From: Deinococcus aerophilus
GTDB taxonomy: Bacteria; Deinococcota; Deinococci; Deinococcales; Deinococcaceae
DNA length: 11,280 bases
Reading direction: 5' to 3'
NCBI RefSeq assembly: GCF_014647075.1
Contig: NZ_BMOM01000052.1
Coordinates: 1 to 11,280, forward strand
Under the pieces are notes generated by a model. It saw only the letters and a program-made list of their open reading frames with translations. It had not been told where the DNA came from and did not search any database. Below are positions 1 to 6,940 of the stretch, piece after piece (the first letter of the stretch is position 1; every line of letters begins with the position of its first letter). The position numbers and the translations under genes were made by a program.

Positions 1-1
1 C

Positions 2-61
2 GCCCCTCCTCAAACCACCCTTGAGGTCGGCTGGCAACTCGTTTTCCGTCCAATCTCATAA
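2..61 (+). CDS. Possible C-terminal fragment of an upstream gene
   Basis: Frame 2 from the window edge is open for 19 codons and ends in TAA at 59-61. The residues alternate in a beta-strand-like way (LEVGWQLVFRP near the end). An intrinsic terminator follows 61 nt later, as expected behind a + strand gene. The piece is too short to identify or to test by codon use, and frame 3 is also open for a similar length. The call rests on the terminator and the frame only. Confidence 0.3.
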   Translation, partial: APPQTTLEVGWQLVFRPIS

Positions 62-122
62 AATCTGTCAGGCCGCCAGGGTCAGCGCGGTGTAGCAATG
101 TTTTAAAGCTTTACGACAATAC

Positions 123-158
123 AAAAAGGGGAGGGCGGCATCGGGCCGTCCCCTTTTT
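123..158. terminator. Strong, probably bidirectional intrinsic terminator
   Basis: The outer arms AAAAAGGGGA (123-132) and TCCCCTTTTT (149-158) pair over 10 bp. An inner stem CGGC (136-139) / GCCG (145-148) closes the loop, with a GGG bulge at 133-135. A T-tract follows the GC stem in both directions. It probably ends whatever + strand gene lies upstream of the window. Confidence 0.8.
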
Positions 159-493
159 GCCTGTCTCTGTCATACACAGGTGTAGCCGATCCGTCTTCCG
201 GGTTCCCCTGTACCTGTGGAGGTCCAGCAAGAGGCGGGCACACTGGCGGGCAGGAGAAATGAGGCTATCTCCCTGGAACGAGCACCCTGGGTGTACCACG
301 ATCGTAGGGGAGTCGGCGCCACGCACGGTTTCAAGGACCTCAATCGAAAATATGGCGATTTCGGCAAGCCACGAACCTGAGAAGATGCCGTCTCTCCAAG
401 AAATTAAGAAGAGGGTAAGACACTCATTTCTGTTGCCTCCGCGAGGGCATTAAGGTGCTGTCACAGAAGACATCTGCGATTCATCAGGCACTC
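159..493 (+). promoter_or_regulatory. Long 5' region of the SLH surface protein gene
   Basis: These 335 nt hold no convincing gene. I see a near-palindrome TACAC-AG-GTGTA at 173-184 and a 7-bp inverted repeat CACAGGT (175-181) / ACCTGTG (212-218). No good -35/-10 pair could be picked by eye. A 64-codon reading frame starts at ATG 259 behind AGGAG at 251-255, but its codon use is not GC-biased at third positions and it resembles nothing I know, so I do not call it a gene. Surface-layer genes often have long untranslated leaders; that is the inferred role here. Confidence 0.4.
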
Positions 494-504
494 AGGAGGA
501 AACT

Positions 505-1605
505 ATGAAGAAAGTTATGGTTACAGGTCTATTGCTGCTGGGAAGCGGCGCCTTGGCAGGGGGCTCAGGGGCCCCGGCAGCCCCCGCTGCTGTACCCGCA
601 GCACAGCCGACCCCGGTTGCGCCCACAGTGCTGGTGGTGCCGACCACCCCCGTCAGCTGCACCCCCGGCACCTGGGCCAAGGCGGCCATCGATCTGGTGA
701 CTCAGAAGGGCTACTTCATCGGCTATCCGGACGGCACGTTCAACTGGTGCAGCGCCATCACCCGTCAGGAAGTTGCGCAGGTACTCGCCCGTGTCATTGC
801 CGATCTGCCCACCGGTCAGAGCACCTTTGACGCGAGCGAGCTCGATACCCTGCGTCAGGGTCTGCAAGAAGCCCTGGCGGCCCTGCAGGAACTGCGTGCT
901 CAGGTGGCGGCACAGCAGGAAGCGATCAACGCCCTGCAGAACCAGATCAACCAGCTCACCTCGGCCATCCAGGCGCTGCCCACGGCAGCGGGGCAGGCGG
1001 GCCCTGCCGGTCCACAAGGGCCACAGGGTGAGGCCGGCCCCGCCGGTGCACCGGGAGCCCAGGGTCCGCAGGGTGCGGTGGGTCCTGCAGGACCTGCGGG
1101 CGCCCCCGGACCCCAGGGCGTGGCGGGACCAGTAGGCCCTGTCGGTCCGGCTGGACCTCAGGGGGAAAAGGGCGAGAAAGGCGACTCCTACGTGCCCCCG
1201 GTGCCCCCCTTCCGTTATGGCAATTACGTCGGTGCTTCCTATTACAGTGTCCGGCAGGACAATGTCGGGTCCATGGCGCGCGTCATGATCGGCAATGACT
1301 CGCTGCTGGGAGGCTTCGGCATCCGTGCCACGGGCGATATCAAGGTTTCCGGATCGACGCCGGGCAACAGTGTCAGTGGCCTGGTGACCTACCGTGCCAG
1401 CATGGGCCGCTCCGACGGCATCCTGGGAGCCGGGGGTGGGTACAACTTCGACAAACAAAGCACCTTCGGGGAACTGCTCGTGGGTGTGGACTACCGCCTG
1501 ACCGACCGCTTCGCAGTCTTCGGAGAGGCCCGTCAGCAGTACTACTTCAATGCGGCCGGAACCAACGTCAGCTCGATCGCTGCCGGGCTCAAGTTCCGCT
1601 TCTAA
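505..1605 (+). CDS. SLH-domain outer-membrane protein with coiled-coil and collagen-like stalk
   Basis: 366 aa. Residues 1-18 are a signal peptide (KK, hydrophobic stretch, cut after ALA). A Pro/Ala-rich linker leads to one SLH domain at about 55-98 (WAKAAIDLV, then GYPDGTF and the [14 protein letters not shown] helix), with two cysteines, C52 and C82, that could pair. Residues 112-157 are Gln/Leu/Ala-rich with heptad-like hydrophobics, a likely trimeric coiled coil. Residues 163-228 are 22 uninterrupted Gly-X-Y triplets. The last ~130 residues alternate polar and hydrophobic, are rich in Gly and Tyr, and end in F366, as in outer-membrane beta-barrels. SLH, coiled coil and C-terminal beta domain match the Deinococcus-Thermus SlpA plan, where SLH binds peptidoglycan and the barrel sits in the outer membrane. 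The protein is far shorter than SlpA (about 1,100 aa), and the collagen segment is the odd part. AGGAGG at 494-499 fixes the ATG. The architecture is clear; the precise role is not. Confidence 0.88.
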   Translation: MKKVMVTGLLLLGSGALAGGSGAPAAPAAVPAAQPTPVAPTVLVVPTTPVSCTPGTWAKAAIDLVTQKGYFIGYPDGTFNWCSAITRQEVAQVLARVIADLPTGQSTFDASELDTLRQGLQEALAALQELRAQVAAQQEAINALQNQINQLTSAIQALPTAAGQAGPAGPQGPQGEAGPAGAPGAQGPQGAVGPAGPAGAPGPQGVAGPVGPVGPAGPQGEKGEKGDSYVPPVPPFRYGNYVGASYYSVRQDNVGSMARVMIGNDSLLGGFGIRATGDIKVSGSTPGNSVSGLVTYRASMGRSDGILGAGGGYNFDKQSTFGELLVGVDYRLTDRFAVFGEARQQYYFNAAGTNVSSIAAGLKFRF

Positions 1606-1625
1606 ACCGAGGCGGCAGGTCTGGA

Positions 1626-1666
1626 GGGCATCCCCTGAGGGTGCCCTTCGGCCTTTGATATAGGCC
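1626..1666 (+). terminator. Probable terminator of the SLH protein gene (two stacked hairpins)
   Basis: Twenty nt after the stop, GGGCA(T)CCC pairs with GGGTGCCC (1626-1646) around a short TGAG-like loop. A second stem, GGCCT (1650-1654) / AGGCC (1662-1666), follows at once. There is only a weak T-run (CCTTTGAT) behind the first stem, so termination efficiency is uncertain. Confidence 0.5.
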
Positions 1667-1752
1667 TCGGTAGCGTCCACCACGTCCGAAGTCAAGAAGT
1701 CTGACCCGACCATGAGAGAAGCCAGCGCTTCTTGTCAAGAGCTGAAACACCC

Positions 1753-1781
1753 GCTCAGCTTGCAAAAGCTGCAAGCTGAGC
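1753..1781 (+). promoter_or_regulatory. Perfect 12-bp inverted repeat abutting the lipoprotein start codon
   Basis: GCTCAGCTTGCA (1753-1764) is exactly repeated in inverse as TGCAAGCTGAGC (1770-1781), with a 5-nt loop AAAGC. The ATG of the next gene begins at 1783. In RNA this would be a strong hairpin covering the place where a Shine-Dalgarno sequence should be, and none is visible. As DNA it could be an operator. It has no T-tract, so a plain terminator is unlikely. Confidence 0.7.
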
Positions 1782-1782
1782 C

Positions 1783-2523
1783 ATGCCAAACGGAATAGAC
1801 ATCAAGCGGGTCGGTCTTCACTCTTCTGCGTTTGTTGGTCTGGGATTGCTGCTCAGCGCCTGTGGTGGGGGACTCTCGTTGCCCGATCCCACCCCTGATC
1901 CCAAGCCCATACCCAACGGAGAAATCAAAGTGATTCAGGGTCAGATCGTACCTTTCGAGGCTGGCAGTATTACATCTGTTGATAAACGAGAACTCGAAAT
2001 ACCTGCTCCGGTTGGTTCCATGGGGAAGTTCGATCTGAATCTGCCTACGTCAGAAACGATGACCGGCAAAAACGCCAACCTGCTGTTTAGCGTCAGCAAC
2101 TCTGATTCCAGCGTCTTTGGGCTGTGTCAAAATGTTCAGACTGATGCCCCTAGCAGTCTTAAAGTTTACCCGATTAATTTTTTGCGCACGAATAAAGACG
2201 ATCAGATTATAAATCAGTTGAACGGCAGCAAATCGAGCGCGGTGAGATTCAGGGCCTATTGGTACGCCAATATGGATACCACCTTCAAATACAAGGGTGA
2301 TTGTCTGGCGCTGGGCAAGATTGATACCACCATTACCCTTAAGAAAGGTTGGTCGGTGTTGGATACCGAGATTGATCCTGGGGTTATGACGACCTACGCT
2401 CCTATCAGTGCGCCGGTCTCTTACTCCCCGTGGGTCAAGTCCACAGCGTCCATTGGTGCTCAGGCCCTTGCCCTCAATATTCTGGAACCCTGGAAGAATC
2501 TGCCCCAGTACCGCAACCGCTAA
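1783..2523 (+). CDS. Secreted lipoprotein of unknown function
   Basis: 246 aa. The N-terminus has basic residues K8 and R9, a hydrophobic stretch (VGLGLLL) and a lipobox LLSAC with the lipidated cysteine at C27. A GGG tract and a Pro/Asp linker (residues 28-45, with the PDPTPDPKP repeat) follow, so the mature protein should be membrane-anchored. The remaining ~200 residues look like a beta-rich soluble domain with two further cysteines. I recognise no family. ATG 1783 is the only usable start: an in-frame TGA lies at 1777-1779 and no later ATG or GTG precedes the lipobox. No Shine-Dalgarno sequence is visible and a perfect hairpin ends one base before the start, so initiation may be leaderless or hairpin-controlled. 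The middle of the gene (about 2100-2340) is clearly more AT-rich than its neighbours, which may mean foreign origin. A terminator begins 10 nt after the stop. Confidence 0.8.
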   Translation: MPNGIDIKRVGLHSSAFVGLGLLLSACGGGLSLPDPTPDPKPIPNGEIKVIQGQIVPFEAGSITSVDKRELEIPAPVGSMGKFDLNLPTSETMTGKNANLLFSVSNSDSSVFGLCQNVQTDAPSSLKVYPINFLRTNKDDQIINQLNGSKSSAVRFRAYWYANMDTTFKYKGDCLALGKIDTTITLKKGWSVLDTEIDPGVMTTYAPISAPVSYSPWVKSTASIGAQALALNILEPWKNLPQYRNR

Positions 2524-2532
2524 CCACCAGCC

Positions 2533-2572
2533 CAACGAAAAACCCCCGCTGCAAAGGCGGGGGCTTTCGTTG
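2533..2572. terminator. Bidirectional intrinsic terminator shared by the lipoprotein gene and the tRNA-Asn remnant
   Basis: CCCCCGC (2543-2549) pairs with GCGGGGG (2557-2563), extended outward by CAACGAAA (2533-2540) / TTTCGTTG (2565-2572). On the minus strand the GC stem is followed by five T's, better than the three on the + strand. It lies 2 nt past the CCA of the tRNA fragment, so it was probably the native terminator of the tRNA-Asn gene, now also used by the lipoprotein gene. Confidence 0.85.
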
Positions 2573-2574
2573 TC

Positions 2575-2619
2575 TGGCTCGGCAGGCTGGGGTCGAACCA
2601 GCCACCATTCGATTAACAG
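2575..2619 (-). other. 3' portion of a tRNA-Asn(GTT): displaced tRNA end / candidate attachment site
   Basis: Read on the minus strand from 2619 down to 2575 the pieces are: anticodon loop CTGTTAA (anticodon GTT), 3' anticodon-stem strand TCGAA, variable loop TGGTG, T-arm GCTGG / CCAGC with loop TTCGACC, 3' acceptor strand CTGCCGA, discriminator G, and CCA. All lengths (7, 5, 5, 17, 7, 1, 3) are canonical. The bases 5' of the anticodon loop (TACGC) cannot pair with TCGAA, and no D-arm or 5' acceptor strand (expected TCGGCAG) follows. The gene is therefore cut at the anticodon loop, the usual crossover zone of tyrosine integrases. It is not a functional tRNA. Confidence 0.85.
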
Positions 2620-3022
2620 GCGTATGTCAGCTCATCCCGGGTCATGCGTGTTCGAGACCGTCCAGTTTAAATTATGCCTCTGGCACACATCATTTAGATC
2701 TGCTTAGATGGTTGTTCTCCCGGCTCGTCCCGAATAGTACAGTCTAATCCCATTTCCGTTGGGCACGCGTTGGGCACGAAAAGTGCCTGAGAGATGGATA
2801 TGACGCGCCGTGTGGATCGCGTTGTGTGTTCATATCGCTCCTGTCAGATGTGGTCTGGAACAGACTGCTGGGACCAATCCGGCTCTCCCTATCGGGGAGG
2901 ACGTTGGCTGCCTTCATAACCAGATAATTTCGGAGAGGCAAAGGTCATTTCATCTCATCCTCTCTCAGCCACCAGCAGTCTCGTATGACTGTCCAGGCGC
3001 CGTCAGGCGTGGCTGCAGAGAT
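2620..3022. other. Gene-free stretch between the tRNA scar and the CRISPR trailer end
   Basis: No reading frame here looks coding. I see a tandem 10-mer GTTGGGCACG at 2758-2767 and 2769-2778, a small stem GGCAC / GTGCC (2773-2777 / 2783-2787), an inverted pair GATATGA / TCATATC near 2796-2836, and a small stem CTCCC / GGGAG (2885-2899). No further CRISPR repeat lies one period (61 nt) before the terminal repeat, so the array really ends at 3023. This is island-side sequence if the tRNA fragment is an attachment site, and it may hold decayed remains. Confidence 0.5.
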
Positions 3023-4942
3023 CGGGCCATCGCCACACGCGTGGGGAACTCTCGGGGGTGTGCAGTTCCAGGCGGGTTTCCGTCGGGCCATCCCCACACG
3101 CGTGGGGAACTCGTGGTCCTGCTGTCGCCCGACGAGGACGGCATCGGGCCATCCCCACACGCATGGGGAACTCCAGGCGGCCGCCCGCGCAGCCGTGGAG
3201 GCGTACGGGCCATCCCCACACGCGTGGGGAACTCCAACCCGTAATCCTCAAGCCGCAAAATCACATCGGGCCATCCCCACACGCGTGGGGAACTCGGCGG
3301 CGTCGGTGATGATGGGCAGCCTGTCGGCGGGCCATCCCCACACGTGTGGGGAACTCTGCTCCAGGCTCACCTCTAGATTGCTCGCCTCCGGGCCATCCCC
3401 ACACGCGTGGGGAACTCGGCGGCATTGGCGGACGTGGTGGCGGTGTTCGCGGGCCATCCCCACACGCGTGGGGAACTCGGCCCGAACACCCCCGGCGCTG
3501 CCACGGTGAACGGGCCATCCCCACACGCGTGGGGAACTCTTCCGCGCTCTCCATGTTCGCGTAGGTGCTGCCGGGCCATCCCCACACGCGTGGGGAACTC
3601 GCGGCACTGCTGAAGTTTTCTATGAAGAGTTGCGGGCCATCCCCACACGCGTGGGGAACTCACGCATGAGCGGGACCGTTCGGGTCTGCTGGGCGGGCCA
3701 TCCCCACACGCGTGGGGAACTCAGGTACGGCGTGCGGTCATTCCAGCCGCGCCCCGGGCCATCCCCACACGCGTGGGGAACTCTAGCCCTGTAAACGCCG
3801 TTAGTCATCTTTGGACGGGCCATCCCCACACGCGTGGGGAACTCTCGCAGCCGCACACCCGTGACCACGGGATCGGCGGGCCATCCCCACACGCGTGGGG
3901 AACTCCCGTCGTGCAGGGCGGTGAACACGCCGCGCAGCGGGCCATCCCCACACGCGTGGGGAACTCGTTCCTGAATCCGCGTTACCTCGGGGGGGCCGCG
4001 GGCCATCCCCACACGCGTGGGGAACTCTACGGACCCGCCCAATCCGGCGAGATCCGGTTCGGGCCATCCCCACACGCGTGGGGAACTCCGCTCAAAGGTG
4101 TCATAGAGCCGGAAGATGCGCGGGCCATCCCCACACGCGTGGGGAACTCCCCAGGAAGCGCAGCCGGCCGTCAGCTGACGTCGGGCCATCCCCACACGCG
4201 TGGGGAACTCGCCGATCTGCTCAGCGCGTTCCGGCCCGAGGGCGGGCCATCCCCACACGCGTGGGGAACTCGCTGGCCCCACGGGAAGCCAGCCGCTATG
4301 AACCGGGCCATCCCCACACGCGTGGGGAACTCGACCGACGTTGCGGCCGTGGGGGCGGCCGCGCCGGGCCATCCCCACACGCGTGGGGAACTCCCCTGGT
4401 CACCGTGGCCCCATTTCTGCAGCGGCGGGCCATCCCCACACGCGTGGGGAACTCCACGTCGCCAGGATTGCCGGTCATCTGCCCACCGGGCCATCCCCAC
4501 ACGCGTGGGGAACTCGCTGGTCGTGCCCTCATGCTGGGCTATGAAGGCGGGCCATCCCCACACGCGTGGGGAACTCCGCCCGAAGTGCGGAAGGCGTACC
4601 TGAAACGCCGGGCCATCCCCACACGCGTGGGGAACTCCCTGAAGGCCGGCCGCGCCTAACGCGGCCGACCGGGCCATCCCCACACGCGTGGGGAACTCTC
4701 AGAGGCGGCGCGGTTGCGCCTCAGCCTCGCCGGGCCATCCCCACACGCGTGGGGAACTCGCCGAGATCGCCGGGCACGTGTTCAACCCGAACGGGCCATC
4801 CCCACACGCGTGGGGAACTCCGTGCGAAGTGCGCCTGACCGTAGAAAGACAACGGGCCATCCCCACACGCGTGGGGAACTCGCCGCAAAGGCACACGCGG
4901 CCTTCGTCAAGACCGGGCCATCCCCACACGCGTGGGGAACTC
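3023..4942 (-). CRISPR. Type I-E CRISPR array, 32 repeats and 31 spacers
   Basis: The repeat recurs with a period of exactly 61 nt from 3023 to 4942: a 29-nt repeat plus 32-nt spacers, with no exceptions. In crRNA orientation (minus strand) it starts GAGTTCCCC, has the hairpin CCCCAC-GCGT-GTGGGG, and ends ATGGCCCG. The class and 29+32 geometry match type I-E (E. coli form GAGTTCCCCGCGCC...). Cas6e should cut at the 3' foot of the hairpin and leave the 8-nt 5' handle AUGGCCCG. Three repeats differ by one base: at 3024 (stem-breaking), 3146 and 3329 (both stem-preserving). All three lie at the low-coordinate end, which marks it as the old, leader-distal end. The other 29 are identical. All spacers differ by eye and are GC-rich like the host. 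Confidence 0.98.
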
Positions 4943-5010
4943 ACTCTGGCAGCACGGGATGCAAGGGTTAGCGAACTCCCGGAGGTATGCCTGTAGGCAG
5001 TGGATTCAGC
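4943..5010 (-). promoter_or_regulatory. CRISPR leader between cas2 and the first repeat
   Basis: These 68 nt separate the cas2 stop from the newest repeat. Repeat orientation, the degenerate repeats at the far end and the cas1-cas2 side all place the leader here. It is short and not AT-rich, and I see no convincing -35/-10 pair and no clear IHF-like site. The hexamer GAACTC of the repeat end recurs at 4973-4978, 36 nt from the first repeat copy. The array may be transcribed from within cas2 or by read-through from the cas operon. Confidence 0.65.
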
Positions 5011-5343
5011 TCACAATTTGTCATCATCCTCGGGAGGGTCGTACTCCCCCTGTAATTCTGCATGACGGGTGTTGCGAACGGCAACGAGTTGAAAACCGTC
5101 AAGGGTGACCAGGGTGCGGCGAGGGTCACCGTGAAGGCGTATGGCGAAGCCCTGTTCGTTGGCGGCGCGGTAAAGCTGGGTGCAGCGGCCGGTGCGGACG
5201 TGCTGCACGACTTTGTCCCAAAGGAGGTCGCGAACGAGGGCGGTGGTGTTGCCGACGTACACGCCGGGTTGCACTTCGATGAGCCAGCGGCTGAGTTCGC
5301 CGCGGAGGCTGGGCGGTACGGCTTCTAGGGTCATGACGATCAT
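5011..5343 (-). CDS. cas2: CRISPR-associated endoribonuclease-fold protein Cas2, type I-E
   Basis: 110 aa. With Cas1 it forms the Cas1-Cas2 integrase that inserts new spacers at the leader-repeat junction; Cas2 is the central dimer that spans the spacer DNA. The type I-E signature is plain: [20 protein letters not shown], followed by [12 protein letters not shown] and a later beta segment [11 protein letters not shown]. The protein is about 16 residues longer than E. coli Cas2 (94 aa); the extra is a charged C-terminal tail ending EDDDKL. The ATG overlaps the cas1 stop (ATGA), so it is translated by coupling. A second in-frame ATG lies three codons in, but the first fits the overlap pattern. 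It is the last gene of the operon, 68 nt from the array. Confidence 0.95.
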   Translation of the reverse strand: MIVMTLEAVPPSLRGELSRWLIEVQPGVYVGNTTALVRDLLWDKVVQHVRTGRCTQLYRAANEQGFAIRLHGDPRRTLVTLDGFQLVAVRNTRHAELQGEYDPPEDDDKL

Positions 5344-6272
5344 GCGTGGTTGATGCCGCCCTGGACGTCCCCACCGGGGTCCCAGAGGTCGCCAGGGGCG
5401 GTGGGTTCGGGGTCTTCGTGGTCGCCGCCGAGGAGATGGTGAAGGTCGGCAGCCATGCGTTCAAGGAGGCGCAGATTGGTCATGTGGTCGCGCAGACCGG
5501 TGCGGACACGGCGTTCAAGGTCGTCGCCGGGAATGGCAGCTTCTCGAAAAGCGATGGGAAGGACAACTTCGATCTTGTACAGGTCGGCGATGTCGTACAC
5601 GAAGGAGAGCATCTTACCGGTGTGGATGAAGCCAAGGGCCGGACTGTAACCGGTGGCGAGGATGGCAGCGTGCGCGAGACCGTATACGCAGGCGTTGCCG
5701 GCGCTGAGGGCCTTGTTAATGGGAGTAGCGCGGGTCCAGTCGCTCTGTTTGTACTGGCGTTGTTCCCACCTGACGCCGTGCGCCTGACTGTAGCGAGCGT
5801 AGGCGTCGCGAACACGTGCGCCTTCATGCCCACGAATCTGGGCCAGGGTAAGGCCTTCAGGGAGGCGCTGAGGAAAGCGCAAGGTGTACATCTGCCGGAC
5901 AACGCGCAGGCGGGTATCGGGATTGGCCCACAGGCGGGCCTGTTGTTGGAGGCGTAGGGCGCTGCGGGTTTCGCCGATGCCGCTGGCATAGAGGCGCACG
6001 CCGCCCTCTCCGACCCACAGCAGAGAGCAGCCGGTATCGGACAGCGCCTTGACAGCCTCGTGGCTGACGCTGCTGCCGGGCCCGAGGAGCAGGACGCTGA
6101 GGCTGGCAGCGGGGAGGGTGAGCATGCCGTCCGGGTGGTAGGCGCGCACGCCCCGGCCGTCCTGTTCCAGGCGGGTGTGTTCGAGGTACAGGTAGGTGGT
6201 GCCGTCGCGGAATTTGGGAAGTTCGCGGAGATTCTGGCGCTGCCAGACAATTCCATTCCCGCCTGTGGTCAT
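5340..6272 (-). CDS. cas1: CRISPR integrase Cas1, type I-E
   Basis: 310 aa, close to E. coli Cas1 (305). Cas1 is the integrase subunit that makes the two strand-transfer reactions when a spacer is added. All metal-binding catalytic residues are visible: E150 in [12 protein letters not shown]217 in GFIHTGK, and D227 and D230 in [10 protein letters not shown]. They match E. coli E141, H208, D218 and D221 at a constant offset of nine. The N-terminal beta domain ([28 protein letters not shown]) and the C-terminal helical domain are both complete. The last ~30 residues are Pro/Gly/Asp-rich and probably disordered. It starts at ATG overlapping the casE stop (ATGA) and ends overlapping cas2, so adaptation genes share the interference mRNA. 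Confidence 0.97.
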   Translation of the reverse strand: MTTGGNGIVWQRQNLRELPKFRDGTTYLYLEHTRLEQDGRGVRAYHPDGMLTLPAASLSVLLLGPGSSVSHEAVKALSDTGCSLLWVGEGGVRLYASGIGETRSALRLQQQARLWANPDTRLRVVRQMYTLRFPQRLPEGLTLAQIRGHEGARVRDAYARYSQAHGVRWEQRQYKQSDWTRATPINKALSAGNACVYGLAHAAILATGYSPALGFIHTGKMLSFVYDIADLYKIEVVLPIAFREAAIPGDDLERRVRTGLRDHMTNLRLLERMAADLHHLLGGDHEDPEPTAPGDLWDPGGDVQGGINHA

Positions 6273-6940
6273 GGAGCGAGGCTGAGGAGGCCGCAGCCGA
6301 GGCTCTTGGCGTGACCAAGGCCTTCCCGGACGGCCCGTTCGAGGGCGACCGGGTCCGTGACCCGGAGGGCTCCTTCGAAGGTGACGGTGTGCAAGGTGAT
6401 GAGTTGCCTGCCTTTGCGGGTGCGAGTGCGGCCTGCGCGTGTGATGTCGGCGCCCAAGACATCGAACCCGGCTCGGCCTCCCTGCCGGTCCAGCCAGGCG
6501 AGTTGCTCTGCGGGGGTATGCAGGCCGTGGCGGGCGCTGCGGCCTGTCTCGTCCTGGCGGCGGACGGTGACGTTGGCGTGCAGGCGGAAATGCAGTAAGC
6601 GCCCGGATGTGAGTGCGGGCGTGAGGTCAAGCGTGCGGACGTCCCATTCGGTCAGGTACGCGGGATCGCGGGCGTTTAGGGCGCCCCAGTCGGGCGGCGT
6701 GACGCTCTGAACGAGGATGGTGGGCGTGAACTCGCCCGTCTGGGGGTTAAGGGTCACGTCCTGTCGCCACAGCAGTCGCTCGCCGTCCGGGAGGGGCGCG
6801 TCGTCCTGCCCGGCGCCCGGGAAAGCCCAGCGGAGCGTCTGGTGCAGGGCGTAGGGGCTGCTGAGGTCGCGAGAGGCGTGGCGGTGCCGTTCGCTCAAGT
6901 GCAGGCGGGACAGGTGCAGTGGGGCTGTGAGGGTCGTCAC
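6269..6940 (-). CDS. casE: CRISPR RNA endonuclease Cas6e (CasE/Cse3)
   Basis: 223 aa from the GTG at 6938-6940. Cas6e cuts the repeat hairpin in pre-crRNA and stays on the 3' end of the crRNA as the head of Cascade. The N-terminal strand LHLSRLHL, the helix with [11 protein letters not shown] (H33 in the place of catalytic H26 of E. coli and Thermus Cas6e) and the C-terminal Gly-rich loop [15 protein letters not shown] are diagnostic. An earlier in-frame ATG at 6988 would overlap casD by about 50 nt. The GTG is preferred: it forms the GTGA overlap seen at other junctions and has GGAGG seven nt upstream. Length is slightly above E. coli (199 aa). Confidence 0.94.
   Translation of the reverse strand: MTTLTAPLHLSRLHLSERHRHASRDLSSPYALHQTLRWAFPGAGQDDAPLPDGERLLWRQDVTLNPQTGEFTPTILVQSVTPPDWGALNARDPAYLTEWDVRTLDLTPALTSGRLLHFRLHANVTVRRQDETGRSARHGLHTPAEQLAWLDRQGGRAGFDVLGADITRAGRTRTRKGRQLITLHTVTFEGALRVTDPVALERAVREGLGHAKSLGCGLLSLAP

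Noticed and set aside
259..453. Small + strand frame of 64 codons behind AGGAG at 251-255
   Set aside because: The ribosome-site match is fair, but the codon use is not host-like, the peptide shows no domain or signal, and it lies in what is better read as the leader of the surface-protein gene.
565..1713. A 382-codon minus-strand frame opposite the SLH protein gene
   Set aside because: It mirrors a GC-rich coding strand. The + strand has a signal peptide, SLH domain, Gly-X-Y periodicity and a strong ribosome site; the minus frame has no recognisable domain.
2744..2941. 65-codon minus-strand frame near the tRNA scar, considered as an integrase remnant
   Set aside because: None of the R-H-R-Y tyrosine-recombinase motifs could be found in any frame here.
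2963..3022. A further degenerate repeat before 3023
   Set aside because: One period upstream (around 2963) there is no GGGCCATCC or GGGGAACTC-like sequence, so the array is not extended.
3052..4914. Self-targeting spacers or duplicated spacers within the window
   Set aside because: By eye no spacer repeats another or matches the genes here. Two spacers share only CGAAGTGCG (near 4580 and 4825), which chance explains. A genome and phage search would be needed to say more.
2985..4996. Many long open frames on both strands of the array with repeating HTRGEL- or [11 protein letters not shown] peptides
   Set aside because: They are translations of the 61-nt CRISPR unit, which happens to lack stops in several frames. 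They are not proteins.
5346..5957. 203-codon + strand frame opposite cas1
   Set aside because: It lies wholly inside a clear cas1 with all catalytic residues, and is only a shadow of its codon bias.
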